64,000 nucleotides of DNA from Massariosphaeria phaeospora (taxonomy: Eukaryota; Ascomycota; Dothideomycetes; Pleosporales). The notes below the pieces were generated by a model. It ran no database searches and was not told the origin of the DNA. It saw only the letters and a program-made list of their open reading frames with translations. The stretch lies in NCBI GenBank assembly GCA_011032825.1, contig JAADJZ010000027.1, forward strand, positions 186,001 through 250,000, given 5' to 3'. Of the stretch, positions 11,391 through 21,407 are shown one piece after another. The translations under genes and the position numbers were made by a program. Positions within the stretch are counted from its first letter, which is position 1. Each line of letters opens with the position of its first letter.

Positions 11391-13229
11391 ATGCCTTCGT
11401 CTCTAGAAGATGGGGCGAATAATCCCAGATTTATGGGATTGAGAGGCCGGCCTCTTGAACTGGCTGTTTCCTCCGTCGCGACAACAGGCTTCTTGCTTTT
11501 TGGTTATGATCGTAAGCCAACGCCTTGCTTGTCTCCTGAGCCTCGCTGATAGGTTGCTTCACTAGAGGGTGTTATGTCCGGTATCATCTCAGCGGACCCG
11601 TTCATGAGATACTTCCCGGAAACTTATCACAATGCCACATGGCAGGGTTTCGTGACGGCTATCTACGAAGTTCGTCCCTTCAATCAAGCGAGGTTGTGCC
11701 GTTGGTGCTAAAGTCATGACAGATTGGTTGCCTACTGGGCGCGATAGCTATGATGCTCTTCGGGGATGCGCTCGGGCGTCGTCGCGGTATGATTATTGGA
11801 GCTTCCATAATGATTCTGGGAGTCATCATCCAGTGCACGTCCATGAAAGGCCACAATGCAACCGCCCAGTTCATCATTGGCCGAGTAGTAACCGGAGTTG
11901 GAAATGGCATCAACACGTCGACGATTCCCACGTATCAAGCCGAGTGCTCTAAGACGTCGAACCGTGGACTTCTCATTTGCATCGAAGGTGGTGTCATTGC
12001 GTTCGGCACCTTGATTGCCTATTGGATGGATTATGGATGTCAATATGGGCCTGAAGACTTTTCCTGGCGGTGCGTATACCTATAATCTGACTGGAAATCG
12101 TATGTTGACAGCCCCAGATTTCCAATCGCATTCCAAATAGTTTTCGGCTTCATCGTGCTAATTGGGCCATTCTGGCTGCCGGAGAGTCCACGATGGCTCC
12201 TCACTAAAGATCGAACAGATGATGCAGTCAAATCTCTCGCTGCGCTGCGCGGGCTCAGCATCGACGCCGACGAAACAAAATTGCAGATCAACGTTATCGT
12301 AGACAGCATCCGAGCTTCGGGACACAAAGGAGGTAACACTCCTTTCAGCGCGCTGTTTACTGGCGGCAAAACTCAACACTTCCGAAGGATGATGCTTGGG
12401 GTTTCAAGCCAGATTTTCCAGCAAATTGGTGTATGTCCCTTGATATCATGTTCAGAAGTACCGGAATTAATGTGTTCTCTAGGGCTGCAATGCAGTGATC
12501 TACTTTTTCCCTCTTCTGTTTGAGAATTCTATTGGCGAGGACCACAATATGTCCCTGCTCCTGGGAGGAGTCAATATGATTGTCTACTCGATATTTGCAA
12601 CAACCTCGTGGTTCATCATCGAGCGCGCTGGCCGGCGCAAGTTGTTCCTAATTGGCACCATCGGGCAATGTCTGTCCATGGTTCTAGTCATGGCATGTTT
12701 GATTCCCAACACGGAGTCGGCAGCCAAGGGCGCCGCAGTTGGGTTATTCACTTACATTGCGTTTTTCGGGGCTACGTGGCTGCCGCTCCCATGGCTCTAT
12801 CCAACCGAGGTGAATCCCATCAAGACTCGTGCCAAAGCGAACGCGGTTTCGACATCGGCAAACTGGCTCTTCAACTTCGCCGTGGTTATGATAACACCTG
12901 TTATGATCGACAACATCGGGTGGGGAACGTATCTGGTCTTCGCTGTGGTCAACGCAGCCTTCTTTCCCCTCATCTACTTCTTTTATCCCGAAACAAAGCA
13001 GCGCTCGCTCGAAGAGATCGACATCATCTTCGCCAAGGGCTTCGTCGAGAACATGGGCTATGTCCGGGCCAGTAAGGAGCTACCCTTTCTCGATGAGCAG
13101 GGTATCGAAGAAAAGTTTAGAGAGTATGGATTCGTAGGTTCAGAGGATCAGCCAGGACGGCTGAAGGAAGCGGGCTTCGGGGAGAAGGAGTCAGAGCTTG
13201 CTACAACCGAGGGCGCAGAGATGGCGTAA
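11391..13229 (+). CDS. MFS sugar/polyol transporter
   Basis: Five exons (11391-11511, 11566-11669, 11723-12069, 12118-12430, 12483-13229) encode about 543 residues. The protein is a 12-helix plasma-membrane proton symporter of the sugar transporter family. Family motifs are in place: LFGYDQGVMSGI in helix 1, GDALGRRRG in the helix 2-3 loop, SWRFPIAFQ, PESPRWLL before the central loop, QQIGGCNAVIYFFP in helix 7, ERAGRRKL, and PETKQRSLEEID after helix 12. Choosing the CCCAG acceptor before ATTTCC gives the canonical WRFPIAFQ. The N-terminus resembles the Stl1-like glycerol/hexose branch, but the substrate cannot be fixed by eye. It is transcribed in the same direction as ATG101, 550 bases away. 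Confidence 0.9.
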
Positions 13230-13777
13230 GCATTAGCAACATGGGGAAAGCGAGTAGGAAGGATTACATACGGGAAATATTTGGATCTGGTGATATTGAC
13301 ATGGCGCTGTTTGTGTTAAGTTATATACCCTACCGACAGCATGGCTCGCTACCCAAAGCTCGAGCATGTGGTTCCAGAACAATATTGATCCGACCGACAA
13401 TGAACTTGTCGCGCACGGTGCTTGTGCAACTCGACGACAAGCGGCTTACGTTTGTCGTGAAGGCCTCGTGTGCTTATGACGGGCAGCAGACAAGGTCATC
13501 TGCATGCCTGGCAAGCAATCATGTGATAATGAAACAGCCCCGCCATACGTAGCCCGCCGCCACACAATCCTTCTTGCGTTGCAGCGACATTCCTCGACGA
13601 CACGCAACACAACACAACAAAGCAGCACGACACGACACAAGACCACCCTGTACATAGCTCCCCGCGGCGAACGAACAGCACGACAATCCGCGCCCCCTCC
13701 GCATCGTCTCCGTCTCCGTCTCCGTTTCCGTCTCCGCCCCGCTGCCCCGTCCTCCTCGCTCGCGGCCGGTTCCCGCC
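13230..13777. promoter_or_regulatory. Intergenic, promoter and leader of ATG101
   Basis: It holds the transporter 3' end and the upstream region of ATG101. Nothing coding is supported; the long minus-strand frame here continues antisense through ATG101. A hexamer repeat at 13705-13736 probably lies in the ATG101 leader. Confidence 0.5.
13705..13736 (+). repeat. CGTCTC hexamer repeat, about five units
   Basis: Five tandem units of CGTCTC, one carrying T for C, lie 42-73 bases before the ATG101 start codon. Confidence 0.85.
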
Positions 13778-14439
13778 ATGGAACAAAGACGGCGGCCGGA
13801 GTACAACCTCGAGATATTCGCAGACCTTGCCTGCGTCAAGGATGTCGTCAAAGCGATCCTCCACACCATCTTCTTCCACCGCTACTTCAGCTCCATCTCT
13901 CCGCTCACGCGCGACCTGCTCGACCTGACGCTGCCCGCGATTGACGACGTCGATCTGGAGACACTCATCGACCAGCGCACCGTGGCGCTCGTGCGCGCCA
14001 TCGACGGCACGCGCGGGCGCGGCCAGCTCGTGGTGCAGTTCTTTGAGAAGAGGCGGCGGAAGACGTATTTTTTCGCAAAGGCTGACGAGGATGTGTGTTG
14101 GGAGCAGTGGACGCTGGACGTCACGCTCGCGACGCCGCGGACAGAGAGTGGTAAGAGGCCCGACCCCCTTACCTTCTGCTTGACCTGCGCGCCGCACGCA
14201 GTGTTGCTGTGGGCATCGCTTGCTGACTTCTGTGCTATCGTACAGATGTCCTCAAAGTCCGTCGCGCCATGACCAAATCGCTCGAGAAAGCCGCGCACAA
14301 GATCATATCCATAGTCAACCGCGACAAAGACCACATCCCGCCCATCACCACCACCGACGCCAATCCGTTCCCCTACTCCGTCGTCGTGAACCCGAAGCCG
14401 ACCGCTGACACATGGGGCCCGAGGATGGGCATATTCTGA
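13778..14439 (+). CDS. ATG101: Autophagy-related protein 101
   Basis: Atg101 is a HORMA-fold subunit of the Atg1/ULK initiation complex, binding Atg13; it replaces the Atg29-Atg31 module found in budding yeast. Exons 13778-14150 and 14246-14439 give 188 residues. The first exon starts MEQRRRPEYNLEIFADLACV and includes VKAILHTIFFHRYFSSI. The second exon holds KVRRAMTKSLEKAAHKII and the family signature IPPITTTDANPFPYSVVV, ending GPRMGIF. The intron (GTAAGA to TACAG) leaves phase 1 on both sides. Length matches fungal orthologues. A 700-base minus-strand frame antisense to it is a GC-rich shadow. Confidence 0.93.
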
Positions 14440-14820
14440 CATGTGGCGCGAGAAAATGATGCATGGTGGGGGCGGGGTACTCGGTACTCACCCACGGGAA
14501 AAACAAAACTTAAAACTTGACGTCTTTGTACAGTGTCCGCGCAGTCGGGCAAAAAGAGTATACGAAAACGAACCTCATGAGGATGACGAAGGCAGTGCCA
14601 GGCGGGTGCTGTTTTGTTCCCCTTCATTTTATTTTGCCTGTCTGTCGGTTTGTTGCTGATAATGCCGTTTACACAAGATACCCACCTTCCCCAATCAAAT
14701 AAAATCTCTCTTTCTGTAATTCACGACATTTTTACAATGGCGCATGCTTGATTGTTCGCTTATTTCTATTCGTGCTTGATATTATCTATTTGCATCCCGC
14801 TCTTCTCACACTGTACTAGA
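14440..14820. other. Convergent intergenic region
   Basis: About 380 bases that should carry the 3' ends of ATG101 and the T5orf172 gene. The T-rich stretch around 14700-14800 fits 3'-end formation on both strands; no gene is seen. Confidence 0.5.
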
Positions 14821-16377
14821 TTACTCTACCGTGCGCTCAGCCCACCCAACCCACCTCTTCACCACCTCATCCACAGCCTTGACACCCTCCTTGGACGCCT
14901 CCACCTCGAACCACTCCCGGTGTTCCTTCCCGCAGGCGTCACACCGTTTCATAACACGCTGTTCGCCCAGCTCAAGATGGATGAGGCGCTCCACGCGGTG
15001 CGCATGTGGCACTTTGCGCACGCCTGCAGAGGCGCGACGAGAGGCTTGGTCTTGGTTTTGCTGGTTTTGCTGACGCGACGATCGCGGGGAGGCCTGCGGA
15101 GACGGCTGCGGCGTCGACGAGACGTAGGGGTAATAGCGCACGAGCGAAAGACTGTATCCGCACTGGCGAGCCCACTCGTTCATGCGGCGGTGCACGTTGT
15201 TCGCGCGGCCGATCTTGAGAAGAATGGTGTTCTTCTCTTGTTCCGACCCTCGATCTCGAGTGCTGGACTCATTGCGAGCGGTAGCGGGCCGCGGGCCTTG
15301 GGGCTTGCGCACTGAATATTGGCGCAATACGTCGGTCGTTCGTTGGCCTTGTTCGGGGCGTGATGGCGGCACGAGAAGCGTGGAGGCCGTAGACGAGGGT
15401 GCAGGGCCAAGAGATTCGGGCGTCAGCCAGAAGATGTAGATGTAGCCTTCTTCATCAGTGGGGGAGATGGGCTTGCCGAGCTCGGCGAGGAGAGAAGAGG
15501 TTAGCTTCGGGGAGAGGTGGGGAGGGATGTAGGAGAGTAGGTTGGTGGTTTCGGAGTTGCGGGGGGTGGTTTTGTTGAGGGGTCGGCGTGGTTGCTCGGA
15601 CAGAGGCCTTCGCGCTGGGGTATTGCTCGTAGGGCGAGGGGCCGATGTGGGGATTGCAGAGGTGTTGCTCGGACGTCCTTGATAGATGCGTTGTGTGGGT
15701 GGATCAGGCTGCACCGGCGCGGGAGGAGCTTGTGGTTGTGTCCTCCTCTTGTGCTTCACCACCTCCGCGTAGTCGTCGTCTGCAGACCCACAACACAACA
15801 TCGCCCAGAATCCAGGCTTTTTGCGTTGCGGTGGCCTCGCTTGCGGTGTCTGATCTAGCCTTTGCTTCTCTGCCATCAGGTTGCTTGGCACCGACATCAA
15901 AGGGCCCTGAACGCGGTCCCACGTTGGTGGCCGGTTGACTGGTCGCGGTGGCCTAGACCCCGAATGTGTGTCGTTTGGCTTGCTCCTCCTCCTCTTCTTG
16001 CGCTGAGTCGCTTGCGCTGGTTCTCCAACATCAAGAACACCTAGCCGCGCAACCAGAGTATCGATACTGTTCCTGTCCTGCAAAGGGTACAGGTGAGTAT
16101 CCTGACCGTTCGGCGCTGTAGCATTCGCGGCTGCCAACTGCTCTGCCTGATCCTTGTGTTGCCAACAAAAGTATGCTGCCGCCCCCGTTTCTTCCTCATC
16201 GCTATCGCTCACTACCGATACAACAGCGAGCACGCCGTTGTGGCGTGATGCCTTTGGAGCACCGATATCGCGTCTACAGGGCCGACCTGACCTGGTGATG
16301 CCCTTGCACGTCGTCGCGGGGTTGCGCGAATCGCTGCGTGGAATGTCCGCTTCGGGGGTTCGTCCAGTGAATGCCAT
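14821..16377 (-). CDS. T5orf172 (DUF1766, GIY-YIG-like) domain protein
   Basis: A single exon encodes 518 residues. The C-terminal third (about 310-510) is the domain named after phage T5 Orf172, found in fungal Mug113-type proteins and related to GIY-YIG nucleases. It contains EEGYIYIFWLTP, then LLKIGRANNVHRRMNEWARQC, then VERLIHLELGEQRVMKRC and a CDACGKEHREWF segment. Those two parts give the YIYIF...KIGR pattern expected of the fold. Residues 20-75 hold a short Cys cluster (TTCKGITRSGRPCRRDIG) and a second cysteine, YFCWQHK, which may bind metal. The middle is disordered and Pro/Arg-rich. Fungal members are largely uncharacterised; S. pombe mug113 is meiotically up-regulated. It converges on ATG101. 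Confidence 0.85.
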   Translation of the reverse strand: MAFTGRTPEADIPRSDSRNPATTCKGITRSGRPCRRDIGAPKASRHNGVLAVVSVVSDSDEEETGAAAYFCWQHKDQAEQLAAANATAPNGQDTHLYPLQDRNSIDTLVARLGVLDVGEPAQATQRKKRRRSKPNDTHSGSRPPRPVNRPPTWDRVQGPLMSVPSNLMAEKQRLDQTPQARPPQRKKPGFWAMLCCGSADDDYAEVVKHKRRTQPQAPPAPVQPDPPTQRIYQGRPSNTSAIPTSAPRPTSNTPARRPLSEQPRRPLNKTTPRNSETTNLLSYIPPHLSPKLTSSLLAELGKPISPTDEEGYIYIFWLTPESLGPAPSSTASTLLVPPSRPEQGQRTTDVLRQYSVRKPQGPRPATARNESSTRDRGSEQEKNTILLKIGRANNVHRRMNEWARQCGYSLSLVRYYPYVSSTPQPSPQASPRSSRQQNQQNQDQASRRASAGVRKVPHAHRVERLIHLELGEQRVMKRCDACGKEHREWFEVEASKEGVKAVDEVVKRWVGWAERTVE

Positions 16378-16832
16378 AATGGCGGACGATGATTCTACAA
16401 GGTAGAGTGTTAACAGGCCAGCTCTAAGGCTGAGGACAAGAAAATTAGTGAGATCGAGATCAAGGCCAGTTTTACAGCGCGAAATCTACAGTGACATTGT
16501 GGCGGTAGAATAGTCAGCGTGTGTGAACAATGCGATGACTGTGAAGTGCGAGGCTATGTTGGGCGCTTAAGAGGACGTGAACGTGTCGCTGCTGAGTGTG
16601 TGGAATCGAGATGGCGGGGAGTTGAGACGGGTGGCAGGCGTGGCGCAGGTTGTGGCGGTGCAGTCAGGGCTAGACCTACAAAAAAATCCTGGCCGCGAAC
16701 CTGACTGAAAACATAGCTACCTTAGTACTCTTCGGGTGCTTCGAGGCAGAGTAAAAACCACATATAGCATCACTCTCCACTCCGTACTTCAGAAGCACCC
16801 CCGACACATGCAAAAAAATGCAAAAAAGTGAT
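16378..16832. promoter_or_regulatory. Promoter region upstream of the T5orf172 gene
   Basis: About 450 bases between the start codon at 16377 and the 3' end of the tRNA gene. A run of A residues at 16811-16827, just beyond the tRNA 3' end, reads as T-runs on the minus strand and is a plausible RNA polymerase III terminator. Confidence 0.45.
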
Positions 16833-16965
16833 TGCATCGGCCGGGAATCGAACCCGGGGCTAGCCGATGTTGCGCTAATGGCAACGGCTAACTAGAATAA
16901 TTGTTAGTATGTTATTGACCAATTAGAGATAGGGTTTCGGACTTTTACCACTAAACCACCGATGC
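16833..16965 (-). tRNA. tRNA-Gly(GCC) with two interruptions
   Basis: The 133-base locus has a perfect acceptor stem (GCATCGG with CCGATGC, then A) and a perfect T arm (CCGGG, TTCGATT, CCCGG). The anticodon stem is AGCCG/CGGCT, with loop TTGCCA...T and anticodon GCC. Two segments must be removed to reach the normal 71 nt. One is 11 nt (TTAGCGCAACA, 16878-16868 by my count) directly after position 37, the usual nuclear tRNA intron site; its GCAA can pair with the anticodon loop. The other is 51 nt (16942-16892) in the 3' strand of the D stem, at a site where nuclear tRNA introns are not expected. It begins GT, ends TAG and carries TACTAAC 12 nt before the TAG. Removing it restores a G-U plus three T-A pairs in the D stem. 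Either it is spliced unusually or this is a disrupted pseudogene. Confidence 0.7.
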
Positions 16966-19133
16966 TGCATATTTATTTGATGGAAATTTTGGCAATTATT
17001 AAATATATATCCTACAATAAGTGCTGAGCCCGGGTGAGTGAATCGTGATCTCCTCAGGACTAACGACTGGCGGGCTGCACTAGTCTATTACCTTGCCATG
17101 AACTCGATCCCGACTAGCGACTGCACGAAAAAACAGAGACCCACAGGATCTGCTACCCCGCAATACGACAGATTTTTGTATAGGTATGCTACATTACTAA
17201 CACTTCAAACATTTCTTATCAACATTTCGCTTTTTAACTTCACGCGCTCATTGATAATGTATCCAGTTGCGCTCCTTTTTCCAACCTTTCCTACCAGGAT
17301 CAATGCTGCTCACATCGGCTGTTACCGCTACTCGGGCCCAAGGTTTCTCCGAAAAATCTCATGAGATTGCCCGTGCTCCGCAGTACTGTAGAGGGCATGG
17401 GACTTCACCCCGCGAGCATAATTCGTTTCTGACATGTACTTGGATAAACCTACCCTCTCTGCTATTGCTAATCTTCTATACTGTTAAGAGGATTATCTAG
17501 GCAGCTTTATCGCCAATGAATTATGCTAGGGGTGACCTCGGTGAAGAAGTTCAATTTCTGACACTAGCGCAAATAGGGATAGTGTCCCTTGACTCCATCT
17601 TCAGGCGGGGTGAACACACCCTCCTACGTCGTTCAACAGCAACTAAATGAGGCTCCGCTCTGAGCTCGCGAAAACTTCCCGTTCGACAGCTCTCGCAAAC
17701 CAAGTACATCTGCGGCAATCAGTACACTGAACATTTTCTCCTGGTCTGCCTGTGCCGCATTCGAGCTACGCTACGATCGACTCATTATGATCCGATCGGG
17801 CTTACTACTGAGTCGTCCTGTTCATTACTACCTTCAACTAGGTATAGAAAGTGGTTACCCAGATACGATATGGTAGGCAGACGGCTGACAGGTTGCTATG
17901 TTGATATCACAATTATGTAAGACCATAGTGTGTGTACCAGGCTAACAATATGATGTCGACTTCACAGTAAGACCAGCATTTAATATAGATACTTTTGAGT
18001 CTGACTGGAAACATCTACTCATATTGCTAACCCAGGCGCTGACAATAAACTCAAGGAGTCGAGTTGGTTTCAACATCGATTTCAACATGAGAGTTAGTAG
18101 ACTTTCGCCTTCAGGAACGCATATAATGCACCATGTTAACAATGATCGCAGTAGACCCCTGACTTTCGCTGAAGGTACCAATTGATCCGTCCAACTCCAC
18201 AACTCGATCATGGAGTTGGAGAGCCCAGGAACAACGACCCCACAATACCGCCCCCCAATTGCAGATCCACCCACTCCAATCAGCCACACGTAAAGCCCCC
18301 ACAACCAAACCTTCCCAGCATAGAACGAAGCTTTAATCGAAGCATGATCCCCCACCGCAAAGAGCTTCGAGATTGTCGATACCTTCCGGTTATGCTCTAC
18401 AGGCTAAACTGCCACTGTCCGACCAGGGATGTATGCCGGCATCCACTGCACCCCGCGTACCACTGTACTGGGGGCGAAAAGCACCACAAACCTCTTGATT
18501 GCACTCTGGTCATGCAAGGGTTTAGAGTATGACCTAGCCAGTTGCAGCGACTCCTCCCACGCGCCCTCCACGATCAGTGTCACCGCAGGCTCCGCACTGC
18601 GCTCCACATTTCCCAGTCTGGCGATAAATATTGTTGACTACCGGATCGAATCGGGACCACGATCTGCGACATCCTAATCTACGAGTAATCCTATTAGACT
18701 GTTACGTGGACCGCCAAGTTGGACAGAGAGTATCGCTGGATCTTGGAGTACGGCTCAGAGGAACCTGGATTCTCAGGGCGAATGTGGTCCTTCTTGAATT
18801 TGGGAGATTTTCCATGAATGGATGCGGAGGTGATTTGCATGGACTTGGTCGTGGAACACGAGGTTGTCCCATGGTGCGGTCCACTAATGCTCAAATAATC
18901 ATGTTTTGTCTGGATTTGTATATTCGGTGATTGCTCGGGCTTTGACGGTGACATCAAGATAGCTGTTAAGCTGACCGAGGACGTAGAGCAAAGTGGCATG
19001 AAGAATCTCTCACTGTTCTAAAGATGTCGAAGAACAGAACTCGTCAAATCCAACACTCGGTCGATCTCAACGCCACTGATCAAACTGACTGTACACCAGT
19101 GTCATTCCAGCGACTTTTCTTGTGGCAAAAAGG

Positions 19134-19139
19134 TTAGCC
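19134..19139 (-). promoter_or_regulatory. XlnR/Xyr1-like GGCTAA site
   Basis: GGCTAA on the minus strand lies about 235 bases before the CE15 start codon. This is the core site of the xylanase/cellulase activator XlnR. A 6-mer occurs by chance often, so this is suggestive only. Confidence 0.3.
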
Positions 19140-19281
19140 ATTGAGCTACCGCCAAGCTAGCCTCCCTTAATTACACTATAGTCACGCCGCGAGGCTCACT
19201 CCCCCATGTGGTCGCTTCATATAACGTGGGAATTTACCGACGGAGCTCGGGAACACGCAAGAAAAACGTGGAACTGCTTTC

Positions 19282-19288
19282 TATAAAA
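19282..19288 (+). promoter_or_regulatory. TATA box of the CE15 gene
   Basis: TATAAAA lies 84-90 bases before the ATG at 19372, a usual spacing for an inducible fungal gene. Confidence 0.6.
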
Positions 19289-19371
19289 GCATCTGTGGCG
19301 CCCTTAGAACAGTCCCGTCCAGTTTTCAGTACTCCTGCCATAGCCACCAACCGTCCCACCAACCGCCCACA

Positions 19372-20538
19372 ATGAAGTACTCTATTATCCTCCCGCTTCT
19401 TGCTACTAGCGTCATCGCAGCGCCTGTTGTCGAACAGCGTCAGGCGGCCTGCAATGTGCCGACTACATTCCCGACCGTGAACGACGCCAAGTTGCCCGAC
19501 CCCTTCACGTTTTTCGACGGAAAGAAGGTCACCACAAAAGACGAGTGGGCATGTCGTCAGAAGGAAATTAGCGCTGCCATGCAGGCACAGGAACTCGGTG
19601 TTATGCCCCCCAAGCCCAGCACCGTCACGGCCACTTTGTCCGGCAGCTCGCTCTCCATCACTTCTACCGAGGGAGGAAAGTCTGTCTCTTTCTCTGTTTC
19701 GATCAAGAAGCCCAGTGGGACTGGTCCGTTCCCAGCCATCATCGCCTACGGCGCCGCCAGCCTCCCGGTTCCCGCTAGCGTTGCTACCATTACCTTCAAT
19801 AACGACGACGTTGGTGCACAGGCTAATACGGGCAGTCGTGGAAAAGGCAAGTTTTTCGACCTTTACGGCTCCGGCCATAGCGCTGGTGCCACGACTGCGT
19901 GGGCCTGGGGTGTCGACCGTATCATCGACGCTCTCGAGACGGTCGATACCGGAATTGATCCTAAGCGTGTTGGTGTTACGGGATGCTCCAGGAACGGAAA
20001 GGGTGCCTTCGTTGCGGCTGCTTTGGTACCGCGTCTGGCTCTCGGCCTCCCGCAGGAGTCCGGTTCTGGTGGCGCTGCCTGCTGGCGTGTCTCCGATTCG
20101 GAGAAGGGCAAGGGCAAGAACATCCAAACCTCTAGCCAGATCATCACCGAGAACGTGTGGTTCTCCAAGAACTTCAACACTTTCGCTGCCAAGTCAGCTA
20201 CTCTGGCCACCGACCACCATGAACTTGCCGGCCTCGTCGCTCCCCGCGGCCTGCTCGTCATCGAGAACGAGATCGACTGGCTCGGCCCCGGCTCCACCAC
20301 GGCCTGCATGAAGGTCGGGCGTCTGATCTACAAGGCTGCTGGCGTGCCCGACAACATGGGCTTCACTGGAGCCGGCAACCACGCCCATTGCCAATTCCCA
20401 TCCAACCAACAGACCGAACTCACCGCCTTCATCAACAAGTTCCTGCTCAACCAGAGCGCCAATACCGCAGGCATCGAGAAGGGCCCGTCGGTGGACCCCT
20501 CGCAGTACTACTCTTTCACCATTCCGACGCTCACGTAG
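19372..20538 (+). CDS. Glucuronoyl methylesterase, family CE15
   Basis: This secreted enzyme cleaves the ester between 4-O-methyl-glucuronic acid of xylan and lignin alcohols. One exon encodes 388 residues. A signal peptide (MKYSIILPLLATSVIAAP) is followed by a short pro-like segment and the CE15 catalytic domain. The nucleophile is Ser206 in GCSRNGKG, the acid Glu229 in PQESGSGG and the base His339 in NHAHCQFP. The Ser-Glu and Ser-His spacings (23 and 133) equal those I recall for characterised fungal enzymes. No carbohydrate-binding module is attached. An upstream GGCTAA site and TATA box fit induction by plant polymers. It lies next to the Snf2-type gene, and a GH6 enzyme lies 6.6 kb away. 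Confidence 0.93.
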   Translation: MKYSIILPLLATSVIAAPVVEQRQAACNVPTTFPTVNDAKLPDPFTFFDGKKVTTKDEWACRQKEISAAMQAQELGVMPPKPSTVTATLSGSSLSITSTEGGKSVSFSVSIKKPSGTGPFPAIIAYGAASLPVPASVATITFNNDDVGAQANTGSRGKGKFFDLYGSGHSAGATTAWAWGVDRIIDALETVDTGIDPKRVGVTGCSRNGKGAFVAAALVPRLALGLPQESGSGGAACWRVSDSEKGKGKNIQTSSQIITENVWFSKNFNTFAAKSATLATDHHELAGLVAPRGLLVIENEIDWLGPGSTTACMKVGRLIYKAAGVPDNMGFTGAGNHAHCQFPSNQQTELTAFINKFLLNQSANTAGIEKGPSVDPSQYYSFTIPTLT

Positions 20539-21407
20539 ATGTAGAAGGAGGCGCAGTTGGAGAATGCACACGTGGTCGACGCTTCACTTCTCTGTATCTA
20601 AATCGCTCACTTGGGTTAGGTAGCATTAGCTGGCGGATGGTGTAAGACAGAATAGCACCACAGTATATTGCATGTCGTGTTCTTGACTCCTGCGTGCGGG
20701 TGATGCGTGCCTGCGAGAGTGACACATGCGCAATCCAGATTACTGCGTGCAATGTCGAATGGTCGATGCTTCGTTGCGCCAGGCATGTCCCGAGGTCTGG
20801 TGGTTGTGTTGTTGTGATGTGAGGTCAGGCTAGGCAGTTGCCGGCCAGTGCGCTAAGCATCATCACATGACCCGCCAAGCCGCTAGCGCCCGCTACGCCG
20901 CGTTGGGCCGCGCCTGATCCCTTCTCCTTCACTGCTCTGCCACTCTCCCTGCGTCGACGCGAATCGAACGCATCCCGCCCATCGCAGAACACCCGCCCGC
21001 ATCTCCGGTCCGCTCGACAACACCCTCTGCACTGCGCGTGCCGCCGAATCCCCTCTCTTCCGCGCGCTCAAGCGCCGTCGCACCTCGCCACCCCGAAATT
21101 GCGCAGCCCCGCCCGCCTGCCAGAGCGCGCGACTTCACCAACCGTCGACGGCCAACGGCGCACCCCCGGCCGACTTCCATCAGCCCCATCCACCGCGGGG
21201 GTCTCCACCAGCACCACCGCGCCTGAGAATGCCCTAGAAGCCCTCTGCGCGCGCCCTGCCACCCACTGCCACTGTCTTTCCCTAGCCCAGATTTGCGCGT
21301 TTGCCAGCCAGCTCGACCGCGTGTGGCCGCCGCGTCTGCTCCGCGTGTCCCCCCCATCTTCACCATCCACAACACTCCACAACCCTCCATCTTCATAACA
21401 CCCAGCA
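20539..21407. promoter_or_regulatory. Intergenic, promoter and leader of the Snf2-type gene
   Basis: About 870 bases. The first 250 are the CE15 3' region. From about 20900 the sequence turns C-rich and looks like a long GC-rich 5' leader. Overlapping frames on both strands show no conserved domain. Confidence 0.5.

Larger units (their letters stand above)
16966..19371. other. Long intergenic region, no supported gene
   Basis: About 2.4 kb between the tRNA and the CE15 gene. A minus-strand frame at 17942-18355 has a hydrophobic start (YAGKVWLWGLYVWLIGVGG), and another at 18404-18607 lies just upstream with a stop between them. This may be a broken membrane-protein gene, but I recognise no family and call neither. 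The last 250 bases are the CE15 promoter. Confidence 0.4.

Noticed and set aside
13496..14197. 233-codon minus-strand frame
   Set aside because: It is the antisense shadow of ATG101, whose conserved protein lies on the other strand.
20950..20980. tRNA T-arm-like GAATCGAACGC
   Set aside because: No matching acceptor, D or anticodon arm on either side.
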